DNA of 64,000 nt from contig NZ_JASSVS010000001.1 of assembly GCF_030250645.1 (NCBI RefSeq), positions 62,001 to 126,000 of the forward strand, read 5' to 3'. Made by a program: the position numbers and the translations under genes. Positions within the stretch are counted from its first letter, which is position 1. Each line of letters starts with the position of its first letter. Shown here one piece after another: positions 56,266 through 64,000 of the stretch. Below the pieces are notes generated by a model that worked only from the letters and a program-made list of their open reading frames with translations, did not search any database and was not told the DNA's origin. The DNA comes from Marinobacter azerbaijanicus. GTDB lineage: Bacteria; Pseudomonadota; Gammaproteobacteria; Pseudomonadales; Oleiphilaceae.

Positions 56266-57060
56266 ATGCTGACCATTAGCGCTATTCCAGCCTTCAATGA
56301 TAACTACATCTGGTGCCTCTCCAACAGTGAGGACCGCAAGGCCCTGATAGTGGACCCCGGGCAGGCAGAGCCGGTCATTGAATTCCTCGAAGAAAACGGC
56401 CTGGAACTGGATACCATCCTGGTGACCCACCACCACCCCGATCACGTCGGCGGCGTAGGCAAACTGGCGGGAACGGTTTCCGACTGCCGGATCATTGGTC
56501 CTGCCAACTCTCCTTTCAAGGGTGCCAGAAGCGAGGTGCATCCGGGGGACGAAGTGGTCTGGCAGGAGCTGACATTCCAGGTGCTTGGCGTTCCCGGCCA
56601 CACCCTCGATCATATTGCGTATTACACTGATGTCCCGGTCAATAACCGCCCGGTCCTGTTCTGTGGCGATACCCTGTTTGTCTGCGGTTGTGGCCGACTT
56701 TTCGAGGGAACGCCGCAACAGATGAAGCAGTCCCTGGAAACCCTCCGCGAGTTGCCGGATGACACCGCCGTCTATTGTGCCCACGAATACACGCTTGCCA
56801 ACCTCAAATTTGCCCGCCACTGGCTGCCGGATGATCAGGCGCTCACGGAATTTGAAAGCCAGTGTCGCAAGCTTCGCGAAGAAGGCAAGCCTACTGTTCC
56901 GTCAGTCCTGGGTGACGAAAAACGGCTGAACCCCTTTCTCCGCTGGGATGACAAGGCGGTTGTCGAGGCGGCTAACCGGTACGCCCGGCAAGCAGGTCTC
57001 ACGGTCGCTTCAGACAATGATGTCTTTGCGGCAACAAGGCATGGCAAGGATACGTTCTAG
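56266..57060 (+). CDS. gloB: Hydroxyacylglutathione hydrolase (glyoxalase II)
   Basis: A 264-residue metallo-beta-lactamase-fold enzyme cleaving S-lactoylglutathione in methylglyoxal detoxification. Metal ligands are seen in [10 protein letters not shown] (residues about 52-61), [18 protein letters not shown] and [11 protein letters not shown] chose ATG at 56266 ([16 protein letters not shown]), matching the family start and preceded by GGGAG. The frame extends to 56227 with unrelated residues. Divergent from the methyltransferase gene. Confidence 0.95.
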   Translation: MLTISAIPAFNDNYIWCLSNSEDRKALIVDPGQAEPVIEFLEENGLELDTILVTHHHPDHVGGVGKLAGTVSDCRIIGPANSPFKGARSEVHPGDEVVWQELTFQVLGVPGHTLDHIAYYTDVPVNNRPVLFCGDTLFVCGCGRLFEGTPQQMKQSLETLRELPDDTAVYCAHEYTLANLKFARHWLPDDQALTEFESQCRKLREEGKPTVPSVLGDEKRLNPFLRWDDKAVVEAANRYARQAGLTVASDNDVFAATRHGKDTF

Positions 57061-57102
57061 GGGCGGGTAACAATTTCTATCAATGACGTAACGCGAGTCT
57101 TG

Positions 57103-57132
57103 TTGACCCCCTGAAAAGCATTCCAATAGAAT
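57103..57132 (+). promoter_or_regulatory. Promoter of mltD
   Basis: TTGACC (57103-57108), 18-bp gap, TAGAAT (57127-57132), about 88 bases before the mltD start. Confidence 0.6.
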
Positions 57133-57220
57133 CCGTATAACTTTACGCCGTAAACCCTTAAATATGCCGGGATTTCAGACAGATCTACCCGGCGACGCCC
57201 AGCCAACCGGAAGTTGTCTT

Positions 57221-58957
57221 ATGTCGGTCTCGCGATTATCAATCCTGTTTCTTCTTGGCGCCCTAACCAGTGGTTGCAGCATCCTCGAGCCTAATGAGCG
57301 AGATCACTCTGAATCGTCCGCTAACCTGTTCGAATCCGAGAAACTGACCGTTGCGGCCGGAGACGATGACCTCAAGGAGTCCATTGAATCCGACCCAGAC
57401 AGTGACTCGGCCGACAGGTCTTCCCGCACAGAACTCGACGACGCTATTGAGCCGTCTCTCAAAAAAGCCGCAGAAAATGCCAGGCAGAAGCTGGACACAC
57501 CTGAACAGGGGACTTCCAGCGATGAGCAGGTGGCCGCATCGGACCTGTGGCAGAGGCTGAGATCCGGGTTCGCCCTGGACCATGATGCCAGTGACCCCAG
57601 GGTTCAGGCTCAGCTTAACTGGTACAGGAAGCACCCACGCTACATTGACCGGGTTGTAGAGCGCGGAAGCAGGTACCTTCATTATATTGTCACCGAAACC
57701 GAGAAGCGTGGCCTGCCCACGGAACTGGCCCTGCTTCCTGTTGTGGAAAGCGCATTCGACCCCTTTGCCTACTCACATGGACGAGCCGCCGGACTCTGGC
57801 AGTTCATTCCGTCAACCGGCAAGTATTTCGGTCTGACCCAGAGCTGGTGGCACGACGACCGGCGCGATGTGATTGCCGCCACCGACGCCGCGCTGACCTA
57901 CCTCGACAGGCTGGCGACGCGTTTTGACGGCGATTACATGCTGGCACTGGCAGCATACAATAGCGGCGGGGGGACGGTTTCCAGCGCCATGAGGCGAAAC
58001 CGCAACAAGAAGGCCGCCACCGATTTCTGGTCCCTGGATCTGCCCAGGGAAACCCGCCATTACGTACCCAAACTGATCGCCCTGGCACGGATATTCGACC
58101 AGCCTGAAAAGTACGGCATAGACCTGCCACCGCTTGCGGATGAGCCCTACTTCGAAATTGTGAAAACCGGTTCACAGCTGGATCTTGCCCAGGCGGCAGA
58201 ACTGGCAGGCGTGGACATCGACGAAATCTACCTGCTGAACCCCTCGTTCAATCGCTGGGCGACGTCGCCGGATGGCCCCCACCGCCTTCTGGTACCACGG
58301 GAGAAAGCCGAAACCTTTACCGCAGCCCTGGCAAGTATCGACCCGGGCGACCGTGTTTCCTGGCGCAACTATAAGGTGGTATCCGGTGACACGCTCAGCA
58401 CCATTGCGAAACGGTATTCCACTACGCCGTCCGTGATCCAGCAGGTGAACAACCTGGACAGCCACATCATTCGCATCGGGCAGCGCCTGATGATTCCTTC
58501 AGCGGCCAAACAGTCAGGCACGTACGCGCTCAGCGCAAGTGAACGGCTGGCGAAGAAACAACAGCGTGGCGGCAGGAACAGTAATGGCACCCGCGTTGAC
58601 TACACCGTCCGCTCTGGTGACACCTTCTGGGATATTGCCCGCGAACACCGTGTATCCGTGCGGCAAGTGGCTTCCTGGAACGGCATGGCACCGGGAGATC
58701 CACTGATCCCGGGCAAAAAACTGGTTATCTGGTCGAAATCCAAGCAGCCTGCCATGCTGGCGAGCAACAACAGGGGCAAGGGCATGGTCCGGAAGGTTGG
58801 CTACCAGGTCCGCAAGGGCGATTCCCTCTCCACCATTGCCAGTCGTTTTGCGGTTAATGTGAGAGACATCGCAAGCTGGAATGACCTCAACACCTCCCGT
58901 TATCTGCAGCCGGGGCAAAGTCTGGTACTCTATGTGGATATAAGAAACAGCCCCTGA
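57221..58957 (+). CDS. mltD: Membrane-bound lytic transglycosylase D
   Basis: A 578-residue lipoprotein that cleaves peptidoglycan glycan strands. A signal peptide ends in the lipobox LTSGC (Cys about residue 23). An acidic linker leads to the SLT domain with catalytic Glu in LLPVVESAFDPFAYS and RAAGLWQFIPSTGKYFGL. Three LysM repeats close the protein (YKVVSGDTLSTIA; YTVRSGDTFWDIA; YQVRKGDSLSTIA). ATG at 57221 follows GGAAG. The frame open to 57164 lacks a signal peptide. Confidence 0.94.
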   Translation: MSVSRLSILFLLGALTSGCSILEPNERDHSESSANLFESEKLTVAAGDDDLKESIESDPDSDSADRSSRTELDDAIEPSLKKAAENARQKLDTPEQGTSSDEQVAASDLWQRLRSGFALDHDASDPRVQAQLNWYRKHPRYIDRVVERGSRYLHYIVTETEKRGLPTELALLPVVESAFDPFAYSHGRAAGLWQFIPSTGKYFGLTQSWWHDDRRDVIAATDAALTYLDRLATRFDGDYMLALAAYNSGGGTVSSAMRRNRNKKAATDFWSLDLPRETRHYVPKLIALARIFDQPEKYGIDLPPLADEPYFEIVKTGSQLDLAQAAELAGVDIDEIYLLNPSFNRWATSPDGPHRLLVPREKAETFTAALASIDPGDRVSWRNYKVVSGDTLSTIAKRYSTTPSVIQQVNNLDSHIIRIGQRLMIPSAAKQSGTYALSASERLAKKQQRGGRNSNGTRVDYTVRSGDTFWDIAREHRVSVRQVASWNGMAPGDPLIPGKKLVIWSKSKQPAMLASNNRGKGMVRKVGYQVRKGDSLSTIASRFAVNVRDIASWNDLNTSRYLQPGQSLVLYVDIRNSP

Positions 58958-58983
58958 GTCTGAACCAGAAACGTGCGAGATCT

Positions 58984-60807
58984 ATGACAAGAACACGGAA
59001 AGTCTCATCCCTTATCAGTGCTTTTACTCTCGCTGCCGTGGCTTTACTGCCATGGCAAGCCATCTCGGCCGATACCGTTGCGAGCCACGCCATTGCGATG
59101 CACGGGGATACCCGGTATCCCGAAGGCTTTCCCCACTTCGATTACGTGAATCCCGAGGCGCCCAAGGGTGGCGTCCTGAGAATGGCTGTGGTAGCCAATG
59201 GTTTTGACTCTTTCAATCCTTTCGTTATCCGGGGAGTGGCCGCGACAGGCATCAACACCTACCTGTACGACACGCTCATGGAGGCGTCCGCAGATGAGCC
59301 CTTCTCTGCCTACGGACTGATCGCCGAATCCATCGAGACCCCTGATGACCGCAGTTACGTCATTTTCAACCTCCGCGAGGAAGCAAGATTCCAGGACGGT
59401 GAGCCGATTACGGCCAGGGACGTGGAGTTTTCTTTCGACATACTGACCACCAAGGGACATCCCTTCTATCGCAACTACTACGCGGACGTCTCCAAGGTGA
59501 CAGTCGAAGGCGAGCGGAGAATCCGCTTCGATTTTGGCGAAACCAACAATCGGGAACTGCCCCTGATACTCGGTCAGCTTCCAGTCCTCCCCAGCCACTA
59601 CTGGGAAAACCGTGAGTTCGGAGGCAATGGCCTGACCCCACCCGTGGGCAGCGGGCCCTACCGGATTGGCGATTTCGAGGCAGGTCGCTCAATCACCTTC
59701 GAGCGCGTAAAGGATTACTGGGCAGAGGACCTTGGCGTCCGTAAAGGCAGGTTCAACTTCGATCAGATCCGCTACGACTACTACTCGGACGACACCGTCG
59801 CCCTGGAGTCTTTCCGGGCCGGCAACTTTGATTTCCGGGTGGAGTCCTCTGCCAAGAACTGGGCAACGGCCTACCGTGGTGACCAGTTCGATTCCGGCAG
59901 GGTAAAAACCGAAGCCGTTGAACATGGCCGCCCCGCAGGAATGCAGGCATTTGCCATGAATACCCGGCGCAAGGTGTTCAGTGACCCGCGAGTCCGCGAA
60001 GCCCTGGCCTACGCCTTTGACTTCGAGTGGGCCAACAAGAACCTGTTCTACGGCCAGTACACCCGGACATCCAGCTATTTCGAGAACAGCGAACTGGCGT
60101 CTTCCGGCCTTCCGGAAGGCCGTGAACTGGAAATTCTGGAACCCTACCGGGACCAGTTGCCGGAGGATGTTTTCGAAGAAGAATACCAGCCGCCATCAAC
60201 AGAGGGTGAAGGTGGCCTTCGTGAGAATCTTCGCACCGCCCTGACGATACTGCGGGACGCTGGATACGTGGTAAGAGATGGCGCCATGGTGCACAGTGAA
60301 ACCGGAGAACCGCTGAGATTCGAGTTCCTGCTCTTCCAGAAGACCTTCGAACGTGTAGTGCTGCCGTTCAAGAATAACCTTGCCAAGCTCGGGATTGATG
60401 TGTCGGTACGCCTGGTGGATACCAACCAGTATATCCAGCGGCTCCGTGAATTCGACTATGACATGACGGTTCAGAGCATCGGGCAGTCCGATTCTCCGGG
60501 CAATGAACAGCGAGAGTACTGGCATTCCTCCAACGTTGATGCAAAGGGGTCGCGAAATTACATGGGTGTCGATAGCCCGGTTGTCGATGAGCTCGTGAAT
60601 ATGGTGATTCAGGCTCCGACCCGAGAGGAGCTTGTTCACCGGGTCCGGGCTCTGGACCGGGTGCTGCTACATGGTCACTACGTGATTCCGAACTGGTACC
60701 TTCCGAAAGATCGAATTGCCTATTGGTCCTTTCTGCAGCGTCCGGAAACGGTGCCCAAAAACGGCGTGGATATTAATAACTGGTGGGTGAAAAGCACTGA
60801 CCAATGA
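58984..60807 (+). CDS. yejA: Peptide-binding protein of YejABEF transporter
   Basis: A 607-residue extracellular solute-binding protein (family 5) with a Sec signal peptide (residues 1-29, cut after AISA). Typical elements are GDTRYPEGFPHFDYVNPEAPKGG, VMEI-type strand absent, and YGQYTRTSSYFENSELASSGLP, characteristic of YejA. It captures oligopeptides, including microcin C-like ones in E. coli, for import by YejBEF. It starts 26 bases after mltD and heads the transporter operon. Confidence 0.92.
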   Translation: MTRTRKVSSLISAFTLAAVALLPWQAISADTVASHAIAMHGDTRYPEGFPHFDYVNPEAPKGGVLRMAVVANGFDSFNPFVIRGVAATGINTYLYDTLMEASADEPFSAYGLIAESIETPDDRSYVIFNLREEARFQDGEPITARDVEFSFDILTTKGHPFYRNYYADVSKVTVEGERRIRFDFGETNNRELPLILGQLPVLPSHYWENREFGGNGLTPPVGSGPYRIGDFEAGRSITFERVKDYWAEDLGVRKGRFNFDQIRYDYYSDDTVALESFRAGNFDFRVESSAKNWATAYRGDQFDSGRVKTEAVEHGRPAGMQAFAMNTRRKVFSDPRVREALAYAFDFEWANKNLFYGQYTRTSSYFENSELASSGLPEGRELEILEPYRDQLPEDVFEEEYQPPSTEGEGGLRENLRTALTILRDAGYVVRDGAMVHSETGEPLRFEFLLFQKTFERVVLPFKNNLAKLGIDVSVRLVDTNQYIQRLREFDYDMTVQSIGQSDSPGNEQREYWHSSNVDAKGSRNYMGVDSPVVDELVNMVIQAPTREELVHRVRALDRVLLHGHYVIPNWYLPKDRIAYWSFLQRPETVPKNGVDINNWWVKSTDQ

Positions 60808-60845
60808 TGCAGATCTCTGATACTACTGAGACGGAGTTCCGCTGA

Positions 60846-61931
60846 ATGGGCAGTTACATCCTCAGACGCCTTGCGCTGATAATCCCTACCCTGCTCGGGA
60901 TCATGCTGCTCAATTTCGTGATTGTTCAGGCCGCCCCCGGCGGCCCGGTTGAGCAATTGATAGCGGAAACCGAAGGTCATGGCGGCGGAGCCCTTGCCAG
61001 GGCCAGTGGCGGAGGTTCCGGTGGTGAAGTCGCATCGTCCAGTGGCGACAGCCGCGGCTCCCGGGGGCTCCCGGATGAGCTGCTGCGGGAAATTGAAGTG
61101 ATGTATGGCTTCGACAAGCCGCCCCATGAGCGATTCCTGAAAATGCTGGGCGATTACGCCACCTTCGATTTCGGTGAATCCTTCTATCGCGACCGCTCGG
61201 TGATAGAGCTGATACTGGACAAGATGCCGGTATCCATATCCCTGGGATTATGGTCCACACTGATTATCTATCTGATTTCCATCCCGCTGGGCATCCGCAA
61301 GGCGGTTACCGACGGCTCCCGCTTTGACGTCTGGAGCAGCTCCGCCATTGTGGTGGGTTACGCCATTCCCGGTTTCCTCTTTGCCATCCTGCTGATCGTC
61401 CTGTTTGCCGGTGGCAGTTACTTTGACTGGTTTCCGTTGCGGGGACTGACATCCTCCAACTTTGACGAGCTCAACTGGTACCAGAAAATTGCTGATTACT
61501 TCTGGCATCTGGCGTTGCCGGTAACGGCCAATGTGATTGGTGGTTTCGCCACCCTTACCCTGCTGACCAAGAACTCTTTCCTGGACGAAATCAGCAAGCA
61601 GTATGTGGTAACCGCCAGGGCCAAGGGCCTGGAAGAAAAGCAGGTGCTGTACGGGCATGTGTTCCGCAACGCCATGCTGATTGTTATCGCCAGCCTTCCC
61701 GGGGTTCTTGTTTCCCTGTTCTTTACCGGCTCCCTGTTGATTGAAGTGATCTTCTCCCTGGACGGCCTCGGACTACTCGGTTTTGAAGCGGCTCTGAACC
61801 GGGACTACCCGGTCATCTTCGGAACACTGTATATCTTTACCCTCATGGGCCTGGTGCTGAAACTGATCAGCGACATCACCTACGTCCTTGTGGACCCGCG
61901 CATCGATTTTGAAAGCCGGGAGGGGTCATGA
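60846..61931 (+). CDS. yejB: Peptide ABC transporter permease YejB
   Basis: A 361-residue permease with an N-terminal helix ([36 protein letters not shown]) and five more. The BPD_transp_1 EAA loop is visible ([22 protein letters not shown]). Residues about 45-75 form a Gly/Ser-rich insert ([20 protein letters not shown]) in the periplasmic loop. It is 38 bases after yejA and overlaps yejE by 4 bases. Confidence 0.94.
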   Translation: MGSYILRRLALIIPTLLGIMLLNFVIVQAAPGGPVEQLIAETEGHGGGALARASGGGSGGEVASSSGDSRGSRGLPDELLREIEVMYGFDKPPHERFLKMLGDYATFDFGESFYRDRSVIELILDKMPVSISLGLWSTLIIYLISIPLGIRKAVTDGSRFDVWSSSAIVVGYAIPGFLFAILLIVLFAGGSYFDWFPLRGLTSSNFDELNWYQKIADYFWHLALPVTANVIGGFATLTLLTKNSFLDEISKQYVVTARAKGLEEKQVLYGHVFRNAMLIVIASLPGVLVSLFFTGSLLIEVIFSLDGLGLLGFEAALNRDYPVIFGTLYIFTLMGLVLKLISDITYVLVDPRIDFESREGS

Positions 61932-62956
61932 GCCTGGTAAATCTGACCCCGATCCAGCAACGACGGCTTCGCAACTTTCGCAACAACCGCCGCGGCTACT
62001 GGTCCCTGTGGATTTTCCTTGCCCTGTTCGGGCTATCGCTGATGGCCGAGGTAATCGCCAACGACGTGCCACTGGTGGCCTATTACAAGGGTGAGCTCTA
62101 TTTCCCGGTGGTTGAAAGCGTGCCCGAGGAAACCTTTGGTGGTTTTCTGCCCACGGAAGCAGACTACCGCGACTCGTTTATTGCCGATGAGATAGAGGCC
62201 AACGGTTGGATGATCTGGCCGCCCATACCCTTCAGCTATAACACCACCAATTACAACCTGGAGGTACCCTCACCGGCACCCCCCAGTGCCGAGAACTGGA
62301 TAGGTACCGACGACCAGGGCCGCGATGTGGCTGCCCGTGTGATTTATGGTTTCCGTATTTCCGTTCTTTTCGGTCTGATCCTGACCATCCTCAGTTGTAT
62401 TGTGGGCGTGGTGGTCGGCGCTATTCAGGGCTATTACGGAGGTAAAGTGGATCTGCTGGGGCAACGGTTTATCGAGATCTGGTCCGGTCTTCCCGTGCTT
62501 TATCTGCTGATTATCCTTTCCAGTATTGTACAGCCGAACTTCTGGTGGTTGCTGGGCATCATGCTGCTGTTCAGCTGGATGGGACTGGTGGACGTGGTAC
62601 GCGCGGAATTCCTTCGTGCCCGCAATTTCGAGTACGTCAAGGCAGCGCGGGCCCTGGGGCTGGGTAACCGCAAGATCATGTTCCGGCACATTCTGCCCAA
62701 TGCCATGGTGGCGACGCTGACCTTTCTGCCGTTCATACTGACCGGCGCCATCACCGGCCTGACATCTCTGGATTTCCTGGGTTTCGGCCTGCCATCCGGT
62801 TCACCCTCTCTCGGTGAGCTGATTGCCCAGGGCAAGTCCAACCTCCATGCTCCCTGGCTTGGCATCTCCGCATTCGTTTCCCTGTCGATCATGCTCACAT
62901 TGCTGGTATTTGTGGGCGAAGCGGTGCGTGATGCCTTTGACCCGAGAAAGAACTGA
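61928..62956 (+). CDS. yejE: Peptide ABC transporter permease YejE
   Basis: A 342-residue permease. The first helix (about residues 23-42) is followed by a large periplasmic loop, then helices with the motif [23 protein letters not shown] and the EAA loop [23 protein letters not shown]. It pairs with YejB to form the channel. It starts in the yejB stop region (ATGA) and is followed after 1 base by yejF. Confidence 0.94.
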   Translation: MSLVNLTPIQQRRLRNFRNNRRGYWSLWIFLALFGLSLMAEVIANDVPLVAYYKGELYFPVVESVPEETFGGFLPTEADYRDSFIADEIEANGWMIWPPIPFSYNTTNYNLEVPSPAPPSAENWIGTDDQGRDVAARVIYGFRISVLFGLILTILSCIVGVVVGAIQGYYGGKVDLLGQRFIEIWSGLPVLYLLIILSSIVQPNFWWLLGIMLLFSWMGLVDVVRAEFLRARNFEYVKAARALGLGNRKIMFRHILPNAMVATLTFLPFILTGAITGLTSLDFLGFGLPSGSPSLGELIAQGKSNLHAPWLGISAFVSLSIMLTLLVFVGEAVRDAFDPRKN

Positions 62957-62957
62957 T

Positions 62958-64000
62958 ATGTCGAAACTGCTGGAAATCAGGGATCTGTCCATCCACTTTG
63001 ACGCCACCATCCGTGCCGTTGACAATCTGTCCCTGAAGATCGACAAGGGTGAAACCGTTGCCTTGGTGGGGGAGAGCGGCTCCGGCAAATCGGTGTCTGC
63101 ACTGTCCGTGCTGCGGCTTCTGGATGAGCGTCACGCCAGTTACCCGACCGGGGAAATCCTGTTCCAGGGCGACGATATGCTCAAGGTCAGCCAGAAGCGG
63201 CTACGGCAGATCCGCGGCCGTCAGATCAGCATGATCTTTCAGGAGCCGATGACTTCTCTCAACCCCCTGCATACGGTTGAAAAGCAGATCAGTGAAACTC
63301 TGGCCCTTCACAAGGGCATGCGCGGCCCCCAGGCGAGGGCACGATGCATTGAGCTACTTGAGCTCGTGGGCATACCGGTACCGGAGGAGCGCCTGAGCAG
63401 CTACCCGCACCAGTTATCCGGCGGACAGAAACAGCGGGTGATGATTGCCATGGCCCTGGCCAATGAGCCAGACCTGCTGATTGCCGACGAGCCCACCACC
63501 GCGCTGGATGTCACCGTGCAGAAGCAGGTGCTGGAATTGCTCAAAGACCTCCAGCACAAGCTGGGGATGGCAATCCTGCTGATTACCCATGACCTGTCCA
63601 TTGTGCGTCGATATGCGGATCATGTGGTGGTTATGGAACGGGGCCAGTTGGTGGAAGAGGCCCCGACGGAAACCCTGTTCAGCGAACCGAAGCATCCCTA
63701 CACCCGTCGTCTGCTTGATGCGGAACCGCCGGCCTCACCCTCCGGCGCCATGGTCAACAATAAACCGCTGCTGAACGTTGATAACCTCGATGTACGCTTC
63801 ATTACTCGTAAAAGCCTGCTGGGCAAACCGAAATCCTGGTTTCAGGCCGTCGACAACGCCAGTTTTTCCCTGAACCAGGGAGAAACACTTGGCATTGTCG
63901 GCGAGAGCGGCAGCGGAAAAACCACCATCGGCCACGCCCTTCTGAAACTCACTGGCAGCACTGGCAGTATCCGCCTGACCGGAGAGGAACTGTCCCATCT
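62958..64000 (+). CDS. yejF: Peptide ABC transporter ATPase YejF (cut by window end)
   Basis: About 347 residues of a double ATPase are visible. The first half has Walker A GESGSGKS (near 63069-63092), Q-loop FQEPMTS, signature LSGGQKQR, Walker [13 protein letters not shown] and the H-loop THDLS. A linker with the peptide-transporter motif [13 protein letters not shown] follows. The second half begins with Walker A GESGSGKT near 63900. The gene continues past the window; no stop is reached. Confidence 0.95.
   Translation, partial: MSKLLEIRDLSIHFDATIRAVDNLSLKIDKGETVALVGESGSGKSVSALSVLRLLDERHASYPTGEILFQGDDMLKVSQKRLRQIRGRQISMIFQEPMTSLNPLHTVEKQISETLALHKGMRGPQARARCIELLELVGIPVPEERLSSYPHQLSGGQKQRVMIAMALANEPDLLIADEPTTALDVTVQKQVLELLKDLQHKLGMAILLITHDLSIVRRYADHVVVMERGQLVEEAPTETLFSEPKHPYTRRLLDAEPPASPSGAMVNNKPLLNVDNLDVRFITRKSLLGKPKSWFQAVDNASFSLNQGETLGIVGESGSGKTTIGHALLKLTGSTGSIRLTGEELSH

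Overview
The window reads as an ordinary chromosomal segment of a marine gammaproteobacterium, most likely Marinobacter or a close relative. The grounds are the protein families (ETF/ETF-QO, HsbR/HsbA, FimL, TusDCBE, phasin, SohB, DUF2970, DUF934) and a gene order that, from memory, matches Pseudomonas: tRNA-Ser/yccA/tusDCBE, then nfuA/metH/cysI/DUF934/quinone oxidoreductase/sohB/SCP2/fimL/dnaQ/rnhA/methyltransferase/gloB/mltD/yejABEF. The species call is inference, because no 16S or marker gene is present.

Region by region. 1-5400: the end of cydC, an NADP-binding oxidoreductase, small membrane proteins and etfBA. 5401-7466: a regulatory gap with a perfect 18-bp palindrome, then ETF-ubiquinone oxidoreductase, which passes electrons from fatty-acid oxidation to quinone. 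7485-12440: a tandem REP repeat, then leftward genes slyD, DUF1285, sixA, gpsA and hsbR-hsbA. 12555-15043: an HD phosphohydrolase and a renalase-like flavoprotein, convergent and sharing a CTAG stop. 15116-22032: eight tightly coupled genes (desaturase, NTF2-like, SDR, FAD oxidase, DUF1365, CFA-type methyltransferase, DUF2878, periplasmic protein), a likely membrane-lipid remodelling operon of the furan-fatty-acid / singlet-oxygen type. 22121-27172: xthA, a TetR regulator with a convergent phasin gene, a possible small RNA, a sulfur module (two YeeE/YedE half-transporters plus a DUF442 sulfurtransferase), hemH and a small ORF.

27294-37731 is a 10.4-kb mobile island inserted in the 3' end of tRNA-Ser(UGA). 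It is bounded by a 16-bp direct repeat that includes the tRNA 3' end. It carries a tyrosine integrase, an AlpA-like regulator, a Toprim/RepA-like primase-helicase, an iteron-like repeat array, a putative small terminase, a complete large terminase and a short lambda-type tail tape measure protein. The rest is a ribbon-helix-helix regulator and several unknown small proteins. There is no capsid, portal, head-tail connector, tail tube or lysis gene. This looks like a phage satellite that brings its own packaging motor and its own tail ruler, and it is the main discovery candidate.

38093-64000: yccA, the tusDCBE tRNA-thiolation relay, DUF445, nfuA, metH, DUF2970, a 34-residue membrane protein, sulfite reductase cysI with DUF934, a palindromic repeat cluster, a quinone oxidoreductase, sohB, an SCP2 protein, fimL, dnaQ-rnhA-methyltransferase, gloB, mltD and the yejABEF peptide transporter, whose last gene runs off the window.

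All assignments rest on reading the sequence and remembered family features. No database search was run.
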